A DNA stretch of 64,000 bases from Bothriochloa decipiens (Eukaryota; Streptophyta; Magnoliopsida; Poales; Poaceae). The DNA lies in assembly GCA_023333625.1 (NCBI GenBank), contig CM041633.1, positions 26,187,272 to 26,251,271 of the forward strand, written 5' to 3'. The notes under the pieces were generated by a model, which saw only the letters and a program-made list of their open reading frames with translations, did not search any database and was not told the DNA's origin. Shown one piece after another: positions 45,878 through 58,903 of this stretch (position 1 is its first letter; each line of letters opens with the position of its first letter). The translations under genes and the position numbers were made by a program.

Positions 45878-47077
45878 TGTCGGGTATCTGGATAAGGGGT
45901 ATCCTAAACCTCAATCCAGGAAAATTAGTCCCCGAACAATTAAACCTAAATCAACAGAAAGCCCGCAACCAGCCTAAGAGACAAGGGTCCACCAGCGCGC
46001 GTCGAGCTATGTTAGGCCCGCCCACAAGCAGCATCCAAGCCAAGACCGCCTCCTATTCGACGGGGAGCCTTGAATGACGGACGCCTGCCCGGGCGGACGA
46101 CCCCCCGTCGGAGTGACGGAGGGCATCACGAGCGGCCGACCCCCCATGGAGTGATGGATCCCCTCGCGGGCAGACGACCCCTCGTCGATTGCTACCCCCC
46201 TTCGGCTTACCTACTTCCTCTACGGGATCCAAAGCATTTAATGCCCCCACCAACTCCTGCCTAACCTCATGGCTACAACGCAGTTACAGTGGCCGGGCAT
46301 AGCGGTCAAATCCTCCTTTTACCGCCCATACCCGGAAAATCGGTGGTTCGTACTACAGTGCGACGCCATACCAAGCACTGTACGCTGTCAGGCGCCCCCT
46401 CGAGGCACATTTACCAATATCCGTACCACATTTCCCAGGGCTTGGCTATATCCATTTGGGCCTCGACCCCCCTTGTCCACCTCTCAAGTTGGACCTCGAC
46501 ACCTCCGGTCTACGCTCCAACAACTCCCGACGCGACATCTACAGGGATTCGCACGCCCCCGCATGGGCACGGACCTTTCACTGACCACCTACGGGCGTTG
46601 TCATGACACACATGAAGGACAGTCATCGACTCCAAGCATGTCGGCACAGGGCGACCCACGCCCGAGACACGCTTCTATAGTACCCACGACATGATCGGCA
46701 TCTCGCCTCGACGTCATTGCTTACAACAGCCCTCACAACACCATTAAAAGGGGACGCTGGGCTAGCTGTAGGGGAGAGACAAATGAGAACTCACTCGAAC
46801 TCGCTAAGTCACACCACGCACACAGCAAGGCGTAGGGCTAGCGCTCCTAGACTTAGGCCTTGTTCTCCACTCCTCTTCATACACCCTCGCTTGTATCCCC
46901 CTATACTAGCACTTCGGTGCAAGATAATACAACCTCTCGTCCCCCGCTGGACGTAGAGCCTTCTTTGTCCGAAATAGGATAAACCCTTGTGTTCTTCTTG
47001 CATGACCATCCAGATTAGGGAGCATGCAGTACATATTTACTCATTGGCTTAGGGCCCCCTGGGTCCGAACACTGACA
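45878..47077 (+). repeat. 5' LTR of the Tat-lineage element
   Basis: This 1200-bp LTR starts TGTCGGGTATC and ends GGTCCGAACACTGACA. It is highly similar to 58904-60115, including the shared GGGGAGAGAC(A/G)AATGAGAAC block. Confidence 0.93.
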
Positions 47078-47079
47078 GT

Positions 47080-47097
47080 TGGCGCGCCAGGTAGGGG
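47080..47097 (+). other. Primer binding site of the Tat-lineage element
   Basis: TGGCGCGCCAGGTAGGGG begins 2 nt after the LTR end. It ends in the expected TGG complement of tRNA CCA. I am not certain which tRNA it matches; it is not initiator Met. Confidence 0.75.
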
Positions 47098-47307
47098 AAT
47101 CTGCGTGTCACAACTGCTTCCCACCATTGTCCGGATGGTATACTCTGTCCATCACTTCCGTTCGCTACGGTGATCTGGTTTGGGAGCTCGGAGTTCATGT
47201 CGCTAGGCCGTGGCCAAGACATGGTCCTGCTCTCGATCGGAGATCCGAGCGAAAGCAGTCCTGGGTCCCTGCAACAGGCCCCTCGCTAGTCTCGTCACCA
47301 CGCTTCC

Positions 47308-49210
47308 GTGCCCAGGAGAAGGCGTGGCCAGCGCAACCACCATCGCCGCTCCGAGACGACATCCACCTTGGCTTCTGTGTTCCTGGCTGAAGGTGTAGGG
47401 TCCCTGGTTGGGATCTTGGCAGACCTACGCCTGGGATCGGAGGAGGAGTTGGGAGGCCTCGGTGGCAACCCAGACTTCGCCTTCACGATGTGTTCGCCGA
47501 GGGGGCTGGGTATCACCTCTCTGGTGGGCGCGGCCTCAGTGCCACCCAATTTGTTGCCGCACGGGATATACTGGACTCATCGGCCGTTCCCGTTCTGCCT
47601 GGACAACAATGCCTGGATGTACTTCGCCGCTGTACGCTCCAGTCTTGGTGCTTACAAAAACTGCCCCGGGCACCTCCTGTGCACCACTCTGGATTTGAAG
47701 GCACCCATGCCGATCCCAGGGTGCCCAGGGCCGTCAAGGGACCCCGGCCCGAGACACTACACCCTTGGAACGCTCCGACGACAGCTGGAGGAGTAGCGGT
47801 GCGGGCAGTTCCCCATCTTCTACTCTGGCAGCCCTGACTCCAACTTCGACAACTACGATCCCATGCGCAAGTGCTTCCACATCGACGGAGGAGTCACGTC
47901 GAGCAGCGACACCGTCGATCCCACGGCCATGGCCGCAGCTGCGGCCGCTGTGGGAGGCACTATCGTCGCGGTGGATCTGGAGAAACAGCCGCCAGCTGCA
48001 CCGAGCGACGCGCAGTTGCCCTAGGATGCTCATGACACCTAGCTCGCGCAAGCCCGAGAGATGCGAGCCAAGCTCAACGAGGATTGGGAGCATCTGTGCC
48101 AGCTCGAGCGGACCCTCCAGCAGGAGCGCGGACATCTGCTCGGTGGAAGGGCTCGAGCCAAAGCCCGAGAAGTCCACCGATGGATCGTTGGGTTGGGGGT
48201 ACAGTCGAGCGCCCCATCTTCAACCGCGCCAGCTAGAACATTGTCGCAACAACCATGCTTCTCCGCAACATGCCAGCCCCCGTCGCATCCAGTAGGAGGT
48301 TCAGGGCCTCCTCGAAGTAGCTGCCTCACAATAGGCTGAAAGCTCAGCCTCGAGACATCGAAGGGCGGTTTCGGAGTAACCCCCAGCCCGACACGAGAGG
48401 GAGGGCTCAGTCCATCAAGCGGATGCCCCCCGACCAAAGAAGGCGATCCCCGTCCGTGAATGCATCCGCGATGACTGCGAGCCTCCAGGCGCATGCCACG
48501 ACATCAACGAGAACCGCAGACACAAGAGCGATGATGCCAAGGCACGAGGCTACAGCTCACACAGGGCGGGCGTTACGATAGAAACGAGGACCGACACCAG
48601 TCCCCCGAGCTGCTGGGCCCTCGAGTCTTCAGTAGGACGATTCGGAGGACGTCGCTGCCGAATCCCTTTCGTCCCCCATGAGCATCGTCAAGTACAATGG
48701 CGAGACCAAGCCCGAGCTATGGCTAGCCAACTTCAGGTTGGCATGCCAGTTGGGCGGGGCGCGCAATGATCATGCTATCATCCGTCAGCTCCCCCTGTTC
48801 CTATCAGACACCGCTCGAAGGTGGCTCGAGGAACTCCCCCCTAATCAGATCCTCGACTGGGCCGATCTTATCAGGGTGTTCGAGGGGAACTTCAAGGGAA
48901 CCTACGTACGACCCAGAAACAAGTGGGACCTCCAAAGCTACAAGCAGAAGTCTGGGGAGTCCCTCTGTGATTTTGCTCAATGCTTCTCCATGCAGTGCAC
49001 CGAGCTTCCCCATATCCCCAACGATGATGTGATCCTAGCGTTCATTGCCGGGACTACCTGCAAGGAACTGGTTCGGGAGCTGGGACGTAACCCCTCAAGA
49101 CCACCGACGAGCTGATGGACGTCATCGCTAGTTACGCCGCTGGAGAGGAGGCGGTCGGCGCCTTCTTTGACGATGACCAGGCCAGGGGAGGCCAAACAAG
49201 GCGACCCTGA
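47308..49210 (+). pseudogene. gag of the Tat-lineage element
   Basis: The N-terminal part runs in one frame from about 47308 to 48339 with stops near 47794, 48021 and 48042. It includes FYSGSPDSNFDNYDP and a coiled-coil segment (EMRAKLNEDWEHLCQLERTL). After a frameshift the gag core lies at 48678-49115, with KPELWLANFRLACQLGG, ARRWLEELPPNQILDWADLI and SGESLCDFAQCFSMQC, the standard Tat gag domain. The region then becomes Lys-rich. It would form the particle, but this copy is broken. Confidence 0.85.
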
Positions 49211-49359
49211 GAGCTCAAACCTAGGGCGCCAAGAGGAATAATGACAAGAAGAAGAAGGAGAACCAGCAGGGAAAGCGCGAGGCCACCCCTGACGAGATCG
49301 TGGCTGCCGCCGAGTGCAAGAAGCCCTGAGGTCCTCCCGAGAAGGGCCTCTTCGACGAG

Positions 49360-52300
49360 ATGCTAAAAAAGCCGTGCCCCTATCAAATGGGGCCTGCCAA
49401 TCATAACCTCAAAGACTGCCGAATGCTCCAGAAATACTTCGAGAGCTTGGGCCTTGGGAAAGACGACAAGAAGGAAGACCCCAAGGACAAGGGCAGGGAC
49501 CAGGAGGATGGCTTTCCCGAGGTCTATGACTGCTATATGATCTACTGGGGGCCCTCGGCCCGGCTTTCACCGCGCCAACGCAAGAGGGAGCGTCAAGAAG
49601 TCTTCTCCATGTGGGTTGCGACCCCCTGATACCTCCTGGTCCGATACGACCATCATGTTCGAACATGAAGACCATCTGGACCACATCCCCAACCCAGGGG
49701 TGTACCCGCTACACCCAGCTATGCCAAGTTCATGGTAGTCCTCAACTACACCTACCTCAAGCTTAAGATGTCAGGGCCCAAAGGCATCATCACCATTGGC
49801 TCCTCCTTCGAGCATGCGTACAAGTGCGACATCGAATGCATTGAAAATAGGGAGGCCGTCGAGGAGTCCGTGATGCTGGTGGCAACTCTTGATGGTCTTG
49901 CAGCCGAGGTCCCCGACCCCAAGCGCCATGCTGGTAGCTTCGAGCCAGTAGAAGGCACCAAGAAGATCCTCCTCGACCCCAGCAGCTCTGACGGGAAGGC
50001 GCTGACGATCAGCTCCACCCTCAACGACAAATAGGAAGCAGTGCTCGTCGACTTCCTCCACATGAATGCCGACATGTTTGCATGGAGTCCCTCGGACATG
50101 CCGGGCATACCGAGGGAGGTCACCGAGCATGCCTTGGAGATCCAAGCTGAGTCCAAATCGGTGAAGCAACGCTTGCACCGCTTCGACGAGGAGAAGCACA
50201 AGATCATCATGGAGGAGATACACAAGCTTTTGGAGGCTAGATTCATCAAGGAGGTTCATCATCCCGAGTGGTTAGCTAATCCTGTACTAGTCAAGAAAAA
50301 GAACGAGAAATTTAGGATGTGTGTAGACTACACCAGCTTAAATAAAGCATGTCCGAAAGTTCCTTTTCCCTTACCACGCATCGATCAAATTGTTGATTCC
50401 ACTGTGGGATGTGAAACTCTCTCCTTTCTTGATGCTTACTTCGGCTACCACCAAATCAAGATGAAGGAGTCCGCCAGCTCGCGACTTCCTTTATCATCCC
50501 CTTTGGCATGTATTGTTACGTAACTATGCCCTTCGGCCTTCGAAACACCAGGGCGACGTACCAGTGATGCATGCTCCACGTCTTTGGCGAACACATCAGG
50601 CCAACGGTCGAGGCCTATGTCGATGACATCATGGTCAAAACTAAGAAGGCCAACAACCTCATTAACGACCTCGAGATCGCTTTCAAGTGCCTCCGAGCAA
50701 AGAACATCAAACTCAACCCCGAGAAATGTGTCTTCAGCGTCCCCCGAGGCATGCTCTTGGGGTACATAGTCATCAGCGTGGTATCGAGGCCAACCTCGAG
50801 AAGGTCTCCGTAGTCACCAGGATGGGTCCAATCCGAGACCTCAAGGGTGTCCAAAAACAGGTTGCCTTGCAGCCCTCAGTCGCTTTATCTCATGACTCAG
50901 AGAAAATGCACTGCCTCTGTACCGCCTCTTGAAAAAATTAGAGCGCTTTGCGTGGACCCCGAAGCTGAGGAGACCCTCGCCAAGCTCAAAGCCATGCTGA
51001 CCTCACCTCTGATTCTCGTACCTTTGAGTCCAGCCGAGCTACTCTTGCTCTATGTCGTCGCAACCACCCAGGTGGTCAGCGTGGCCATAGTTGTCGAGAG
51101 AGAAGAGGAAGGGCGCATCTTGCCCGTCCAGCGACCGGTCTACTTCATCAGTGAGGTACTCTCAGAAACCAAGGTTCGCTATTCGTAGATCCAGAAGCTG
51201 CTCTATGCCATCGTGATCATGTGACGCAAGCTTCGGCACTACTTCCTCAGCCACCCGATGACCGTGGTCTTGTCTTTCCCCCTCGGAGAGATAGTCTAGA
51301 ACCGGGAGGCCGCGGGGAGGATAGCCAAATGGGCGGTTGAGCTCATGGGCGAAACTCTCTCCTATGCTCCGCACAAGGCCATCAAATCTCAAGTGCTGGC
51401 CGACTTCATCACCGAATGGACCAATACCCAACTCCCTCTAGCTCAGATCCAAGCGAAGCTTTAGATGATGTTCTTTGACAGGTCGCTGATGAAGATGGGA
51501 GCGGGCGCAGGCCTGCTCTTCATCTCACCCCTCGGAGTCCACATACGCTACGTGATCTGACTCTACTTCCCTGCCTCCAATAACGTGGCTGAGTATGAAG
51601 CCCTCGTCAACGGCTTGCGCATCGCCATTGAACTCGGGGTTCGACGCCTTGATGTTTGTGGTGACTCGCATCTTGTCATTGAGTAAGTCATGAAGGCCTC
51701 GAGCTACCACGACCTGAAGATGGAGGACTATTGCAAGGAGGTCCACAAGTTGGAGGACAAGTTCTATGGCCTCAAACTCAACCACATCGCCCGTAGATAC
51801 AACAAGGCCGCAGATGAGCTGGCGAAGATCACGTCAACTCGAGGCACTATCCCACCTGATGTTTTCTCAAAGGACCTGTACAAGCCCTCGGTCGATCTAG
51901 GCGCAGGGGAAGGAGCTACAACACAGGCGGTCGATCCCCCTCCTTCCACCGAGGCCTCCCCTCAACCGGGGCCGAGGTCATGGAGATCGAGGGGTCGCCT
52001 CCTCCGCCAACCCCCAAGCCGGACTGGCGCACTCCCTTCCTCGAATACCTAATCCGAGGGGAGCTCCCAGAGGATCGGACCGAGGCCTGCGCATCGCTCA
52101 ACGGGTCAAGACCTATGTCCCTATGGCAACAAGGAGCTTTATCGACGAAGCCCCACTGGGGTCCTTCAGCACTGCATCACCATCGAGGAGGGAAGGAAGC
52201 TGCTGAAGGACCTACACTCGGGGGCTTGCGACCACCACACTGCTCCAAGTCCCTTGTCGGAAACGCCTTCAGGCAAGACTTTTACTGGCCAACCATAGTC

Positions 52301-53257
52301 TCCGATGCCATCAGCCTAGTCCACTCTTGTGAGGGGTGCCAATTCTACACCAAGCAAACACACCTCTCTGCTCACGCTCTACAGATGATCCCCATCACGT
52401 GGCCCTTTGCCGTGTGGGGGCTCGATCTTGTCGGGCCCCTAAAGAAGACAACCGGGGGCTACACTCACTTGCTCGTAGCCGTTGACAAGTTCACCAAGTG
52501 GATCGAGGCTCAGCCCATCACCAACATCCGGTCCGAACAGGCGGTTCTATTCTTCACCGACATGTTCCACCGTTTCATGGTCCCTCACATCATCATCACC
52601 GACAATAGCACATAGTTCACCGAAAAAAAGTTCCTAGACTTCTGCGACCATCATCACATCCATGTGAATTGGTCCACGGTCGCCCGCCCTCGAACTAACG
52701 GCCAGGTCGAAGCCAATGACATGATTCTCTAGGGGCTCAAGCCAAGGATCTTCAATCGCCTCAAGAAGTATAGAAAGAAGTGGGCCGCTAAGCTACCCTC
52801 GGTCCTGTGGAGGCTAAGGACAATGCCTAGCCGAGCCATGGGGTTTATCCCGTTCTTCATGGTCTACGGGTTTGAGGCTGTGCTCCCCATGGATATTGAA
52901 TAAGGGTCCCCTTGACTAAAGGCCTACAACGAACAAATGAACGAGGAAGCACTCGCAAATGCCGTTGACCAACTCAAGGAGGCTCGAGATGTGGCTCTCC
53001 TCAACTTCACGAGATACCAGCAGAAGCTCCGATGCTACCATGACAAGCACATGCACAAGAGGGACCTCCAAGTCAGCGACCTCGTCCTCCGTCGATGGCA
53101 GAGCAACAAGGGACGACACAAGCCGACTCCACCATGGGAGGGTTCCTACATCATCACCAAGGTGTTGAAGCCTGGAACCTACAAGCTATCAAATGGCAAG
53201 GGCGAAACCCTCACCAACGCATGGAACATCAAACAGCTACGTCACTTTTACCCCTAG
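49360..53257 (+). pseudogene. pol of the Tat-lineage element, protease core deleted, dual RNase H
   Basis: A gag-pol junction segment (PYQMGPANHNLKDC) starts at 49360. The sequence passes from the pre-protease region (49650-49715) straight to YAKFMVV-NYTYLKLKMSGPKG (49722 onward), so the protease with its D-(S/G)-G site is absent. RT spans 50041-50800 with FRMCVDYTSLNKACPK and YVDDIMVK. The first RNase H is at about 51000-51440. A second lies at 51466-51860, with AEYEALVNGLRIAIELG and GDSHLVIE. Integrase follows at 52200-53257, with the DDE residues in WGLDLVGPL, IITDNST and NGQVEAND. Stops and frameshifts are frequent. The frame ends at 53257. Confidence 0.9.
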
Positions 53258-53427
53258 GGCCTCGAGGCCTTATACATTTTCCATGTCATAAATGAATAAG
53301 AAGTACTTTCATTAACAAGTTCAACTTTTTGTTCATATGCATAAAGTAGCCTTGACTCTGCTTCATCAGAGTTGAGTCTCCCTCGGGGGCTAGAAGGGGG
53401 AGCCCTCTTGCATTTTTTGAAAATATT

Positions 53428-53763
53428 TTACATAGTCGACAAGGCCATGAGGGCACCATAAGGCTCAAGGGGCTATCGAGCCGCGAGATCACCCACACAT
53501 CCGCGCTACGGTACCTCCACTCACTCCCCACACCAAGGTGTGTGACCACGTGCTAAGAAGACTTAGTAAAGGCACATGATTTCAAAAAATCAATTTCTAA
53601 CGTTCCTATATGCTTCGATGCAAGTTCTTACATAGTCGACAAGGCCACGAGGGCACCCTAAGGCCAAGGGGCCGTTGAGTCATGAGATCGAGTATGCCTC
53701 CAGGCTACGGTACCTCCACTCACACCCACACCAAAGGGTGCAACCATGCGCCAAGATGACTGC
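53428..53763. repeat. Tandem direct repeat of about 200-bp period after integrase
   Basis: Two copies start at ACATAGTCGACAAGGCCA (about 53429 and 53629). They share GAGGGCACC-TAAGG, GCTACGGTACCTCCACTCAC and CACACCAA blocks. The second copy is diverged by substitutions. Confidence 0.8.
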
Positions 53764-53914
53764 GTAGAAACTCAGCTCGAGTAGAAAAGGAATGATGGAA
53801 TCAAACTCAAAAGCATTTGAAATGCATATAAACATCATGTTTTGTGGCCCTCGAGGCCACGTAGACACAAGTCAAAATCTAACCTAATACATGGGCCTTC
53901 TTGCCCAGATTGGC

Positions 53915-56900
53915 TCACAGGTCGGCTTCTTCGTCAACACCGGGAGGAAGCACCTCGGGCTCGAACAGCTTCGCCACTGGACCACCGGGCTCCTCAGCAG
54001 CCTCGATCAAGGCCCTGTGCCTCTCCTCGTTCTCGATGTCTGTTTTGGTGGGGTCGCAGACAAAGCCGTGGGAGACTACCCCCATGTCGCAGGTGAAGCC
54101 GGAGCAGACAACCGCCATCGCCTGCTTCACACTGACATGGAGCGCATTTTGGACTTCCTCCCTCGCAACCCGGCTAAGCTTGTACAACTGGTTGGTGAGG
54201 GAGCTCCCGTGCACTTCATCCTTGACCTCCACTTCAGGGCCAACACCGAAGTCATAACAGATCGAGGTGATCGAGGTGTGGAGTGTGTTGGTCAACCTCA
54301 CCTCGGCCCAGTAGGCGTCCTGGAGTGTCTTGGTGTTGTCCTGAGCCTTGATCAACTCCTCATTGAGATCTGAAATAGAAGATAAGGATCAACCCATGAC
54401 AAGAGCACCAGAGACAAAAATCCAAAAGCTAAAGAGGAAAGACTCACTGGTGGCACGGGTATCAAGGGCCATGTACCCATCCTTTAGCTCGGCGTACTCC
54501 TTCTCGGCCACCTTTAGGGCACAGGCCACCTTCGTCTTCTTCACCCTCAGGTCCTCGATCGCCTTGCCAGCCAGTGCGATGGCCTCCTGCTTCTTCTGGA
54601 GGGTCTCCTTTAGCGTGGCAACCTCGGCAGATAGGGCCTGGGTGCGGCGCCGTTCCTCCCCAACCGAGATGTTGAGGGCGTTGCGAGCTTGGGAGGACTG
54701 GGCGACGTCTACCTCAAGCCCCTTGATACACTCCAAGGAGTCCCTGACCTCCCTCTTGAGCCCCTGAATGCGCTCTGTCGACAGGGAGAGGTCCTCGAGG
54801 GCCTTCTGCGTCTTCCCTCGGGCCTTGGTGGCATCCTCCTTCACGTGGGCCGCCTTCCCTCAAGCTGCCGAGGCATCCTCCTTAGCTTTCTCCACCTCTT
54901 CCTAAGCCCTAGCCAAGTCGTCCTTCGCCTTCACCGTCTTGGCTCGAGCGGCCTCGAGCTAGTCTTGCAGCTCGGGGACCTGCCCCCATCCACCTTGTGT
55001 CATGTGTATGAACTGGGACTTGGCCTGGGAACGCATCCTAAGGTCCTAAAGTCAAAAAAGCACAAAATACTAAGAAACCAGGAGGAAAACAACCTAGTCC
55101 CAATATAACAAGGAGCAGGTCACATACCACAAGGGCTCAGGGCATGTCCTCGACAACGACGTCGACGGCCAGCCACAAAGCGTGCTGCAGCCATGCCCAA
55201 AACTCCTCGGCATTCTCCCAACGCTTGACCACCGCCGGGTCATCCATCTCGAAGAGGGGCGCGTCGGGATTGGTCGGGTCATGGAGTCGAAGTGCCTCTC
55301 GACCCCAGCAGGGAAGGTCTCCCTCGACCCTCCCTTGAACAGCCGCTGTAATGTGGTTCCCCATCTCGGCCGAGCCACCATGACGGTCCACCCGGTCAGC
55401 CAAGGTTGGGAACGACGACTCGACCTCCCTCTCGGCTCCCGATGACTCGGCTTCTCCGGCCTTATGCTCCCCCTGGGCGATATAGCCAAAGGCGTGCGGG
55501 CCAGGGCGTATAAGGATCCCCAGGTGACCAACGCCACATCGGGCGGTGGGCGAGGCATCTGTGCCATTGCTACCACCCCAGACTCCAACACATCTGCTAG
55601 GACCACCCGCGTGATGGGCTGCCCAACCCTCCTCCACATCAGGACATCCTAGGCCGCCGGCCCCTCCGGCTGTCTCGAGGTCAGCAGCTCCAGTTGCCTA
55701 TCCTCCTGCCCCACGTTCAGCGGGGCCTCCACCTTCCTCTCTGCTGCTGCTGACATGATAGGCTCGAGGTCACCGTCTCCTCTGATTACACTTGCTGTGG
55801 CAGGCTCGAGGCCGCTGGCTCCTCCTGCTGTAGTAGCGGCGGCGAGACCGCGGTTGACGCCTCCTCCTGCCGATGTGGCAGGGCCAAAGACACTGTGTCC
55901 TGCCCTTCTTACTATTGGTGCTACCGCTACTGTTGCGGCCAACCCGACGCCTGCCACTCACCCTCCTGCTGCTTCTACCGCTCCAGCTTCTATTGCTCCT
56001 CCAGCTCATGCAGCCCTTGTGGCCATGCTGGCCATGGCTGCTGCTGCTGAGGGATCTCCGCTATCTCCACCGCATCACGGGTAGAGGGATCCACCCCCTC
56101 ATCCTCGATGGTGATTGGGGCCTCCTCCGTCGACCCCGACTCTCGGCCACAGGCTGTGTCCCCAAGACTAGCGGTGCCGGAGGAGATGTTAGTCTGTTCC
56201 TGTCTCTGGCGCACACTTGACCCTTGAGCACACACAAGCAAGAGACGCTAAGAACCCCTAAAACATTGAAAAAGGGAAAGAAAGCCCTAAGATGCCAAAA
56301 ACTTACCCCACGGTGATGAGGGACGCCCTCCTGTCCACCTTCAAACTGCTTGGGGGCTTTTGAGCCTCCTTCTTCGACAAGCCCTTGCCGAAACCAGAGC
56401 CGCTTAGAGTCGCTGCCAACGACATCCTCGACGTCCCTTGCTTCTCCGAGGCTGACTAGACCTGGCTCTATGCACTAAGCGTCGAGGGCTTGGTCTGAGG
56501 CGGTGGCATGCTGGACCCGCCCCATGAAGGGTCCGACGGCATCGCGCCGTGTGTGCGACGCGACGATGACCTCCCCCGAGTCAAGGGGTCACTTGTCCTC
56601 TGCTCTCGGGATGCTCCGAGGCCCTCGTCTCCCAACCTTCGACAGGTGCCGAGGCCGCCCTCAAGGCTTGACAAGATGACCCTGCCTCGACCGTTTCCTA
56701 CGTAAAGTGGGTGTCAGCTCGGGCCATACGCGGCACCAAGGTGTCGAGACGCGCCTGCACCCCTTCATCATCGCTGCTCTCGTCTTCCTCGCCTTCCTCC
56801 TCTTTCGAGGGAGATTCCTCCTCAGGAACACCCTCGTGCCTCTGCTTCGCCCGGTGCTGTTCACGCACCAGGTACTCGAGGCTCTTCTTCTTCCGCTCCT

Positions 56901-57830
56901 TCTCCTGATCATTACTCTTCTTCTGTTATTGGGCAGTGAAGCATCTCACCTGTCGATCGGGGTCATCCTCCTTGACCGGGGGCATCGACACCCTAAAATT
57001 AATGGCCCCCTGTACACAAGCCCACGATAGAGAACACGGGGATGACTCAAGGAAGAAAGGAATTCATGGGTGATATTACAACATACTGACCAAATGGATG
57101 TGACCGTCGTCGGGCAGCACGGGATGCTGTTCACATCCTCCAGTGTGAAGGCACCGGCGACCGCTCCCCTCACCCACCTCGTGATGTCCTCGGGGGACAG
57201 CGCCTTGGCCGAAATCTGGCACCCCTCGAGCGATGCCCTAGGCACCATCCGATCCAAGCACAGCGGGCGCCGCATCAGCGGGAGAAGCCTCCGGCTATGA
57301 AACACCGAGACGACGGTCCCGGCGTTCAGCCGCTGCTCGCGTAGAGTCCTTAGTGCATCGAGGAGGGGGGTTCAGCCTCACCTGTCGATCCTTCACCACG
57401 TTGTGTGGCCAGTGCTCCGGGCGCTTCGTAATGGCGCACCTGGTGTAGTGCGATAGTAGGCCGCCATCATTCTGGAGGTAGAACCATCCGGCGTGCCACC
57501 CGTCGTGGTTGAAAATCAACCCCGTCGGGATGAACTGGTCCGACCGCTTCAACGACAGGGTGCAATAGATAAAGTGGATGATGCTCCTCACCCCCTGCGA
57601 CATCGACTTGGTGAAGTGCTTGCCCTTGAAGAGATGGAGCCACAACTCCTAGTGTGGCTCCATCCCCAGGTATCCCCCGCAGACTACGGCGTAAATTGCC
57701 ATGTTGGAGATGGCGTTGGGGGAGAAGTGCAAGAGCTTGACCTCGTAGTAGTTGGCCAGCGCCCGCATGAACTAGCTCAGAGGTCACCCGAGCCCCATCC
57801 GGTGCTCAGGGCAACTCTTCTCTCTGGTGG
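53915..57830 (-). pseudogene. Antisense intron-containing gene in the Tat element (Transposase_28-like plus coiled coil)
   Basis: Read on the minus strand, about 57765-57295 encodes SPNAISNMAIYAVVCGGYLG and then LWLHLFKGKHF...QNDGGLLSHY. This matches the plant domain called putative gypsy-type transposon (Transposase_28), with one TAG where WELW is expected. 57305-57080 continues it (SPEDITRWVRGAV). A low-complexity middle (56900-55100) leads to a long coiled coil (54844-54448) and a C-terminal domain (54369-53915) ending EEADL. Introns are supported by GT-AG sites that restore frame: 54447-54370 (78 nt) and 55127-55046 (82 nt). Donors at about 56313 and 57088 are further candidates. Nonsense and frameshifts mean this copy is broken. 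The role is unknown. Additional antisense ORFs are known from Tat-lineage elements such as Grande and Retand. Confidence 0.7.
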
Positions 57831-57962
57831 CAGTGGCAGCGAAAGTAGGAAGGAAAGATAGGGGGTGGATGGAACACTATCTCCCGAATTTATAGGCAGG
57901 CCGAAGGGCAATGGGCAGATCCGGTGAAAAGGCAGGTAAAACCCAGCATTTAATGCTCGCAC

Positions 57963-58903
57963 CTAACCGCCCCCTCAATTTACGGGTACAGGGACACGCG
58001 TTGAATGCTCGGTCTCCAGCCGTTGTCCCAGCCCCCCACGACTGCGCCATTATGACTCCTACCTCAAAAGGCATGCCCAACGGACGAGAGGAGTTATTCA
58101 TGGATGATTCCTTCCATAGTAAGGAACGCGGGCCCCGGCCCCACAAAAATCTCAAGGGAGTGAAGGCTGGCCATCGATTAGGGTTCGACAGCCGCCCTCG
58201 AGTATCCGAGTCAGGGATGACCGAGGGGAGCCGACACGAGTCCCTTGTTCGTGATAGAACTCTCAAAGCCCCTCGGACATATTCAAGGTGAAACGTAAGG
58301 ACAACTATGGAATTCCCTCGGAGGGAGGCATCGAGCCACCGAACCCTATCAAATGGGATTGGAATCCATGTGTCCATTTGTTAGCTTCAATGAGAGCGCC
58401 TCTGTGGCCACCAGTCAACCCCTACCAAACGAGGCATGATCTCTCACTTGAATTTCCCAATAACAGCTCACCAGAGGACGTCAAAGCTCACCCAAACGAG
58501 GGTAGCACGACGCTTCTCACCCCTCCTCCCATCGAAAAGGAGCATGAGGGTCGAAAGGAAAAGACGGGCTTATTCCCGATCTACCTTGATGAAAGAGGCT
58601 CGGGGACTCACTCACAACCGGGTGGCCTCGACGAAGGAGGAACCAACCACCCGGGGGATCGACAAAATGCATGAAGTGGGCCTTGAAGAAAAAAGCTCAT
58701 GCATGCCCGGAGGCTTAACCACTCGAGCACCCCTCGATAAAGAGCGTATAAAGCCCTCAGAGGAGTATCCTACTCCTCCGAGGCCTCGGGGGCTACCCCC
58801 GAAGGGTACGCTCACGCGCACCCTTCAGAGAACGACAGACGCTATGACTCCAGTTCATGAGCCTCTGCATGAGTGCCAACACTCGTGCAGACTCGGGGGC
58901 TAC
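57963..58903 (+). other. Non-coding 3' region and polypurine tract of the Tat element
   Basis: Overlapping ORFs here look compositional. The sequence directly before the 3' LTR, ACTCGGGGGCTAC (58891-58903), is the expected polypurine tract. A similar CTCGGGGGCTA occurs at about 58784, hinting at a duplicated tract. Confidence 0.6.

Noticed and set aside
47308..48494. Minus-strand ORFs opposite the Tat gag
   Set aside because: They are shadows of GC-rich gag coding sequence. The plus strand has recognisable gag motifs.
55137..56241. Plus-strand ORFs in the 3' half of the Tat element
   Set aside because: They oppose the better-supported antisense gene, are Pro/Ala/Leu-rich, and have no domain.
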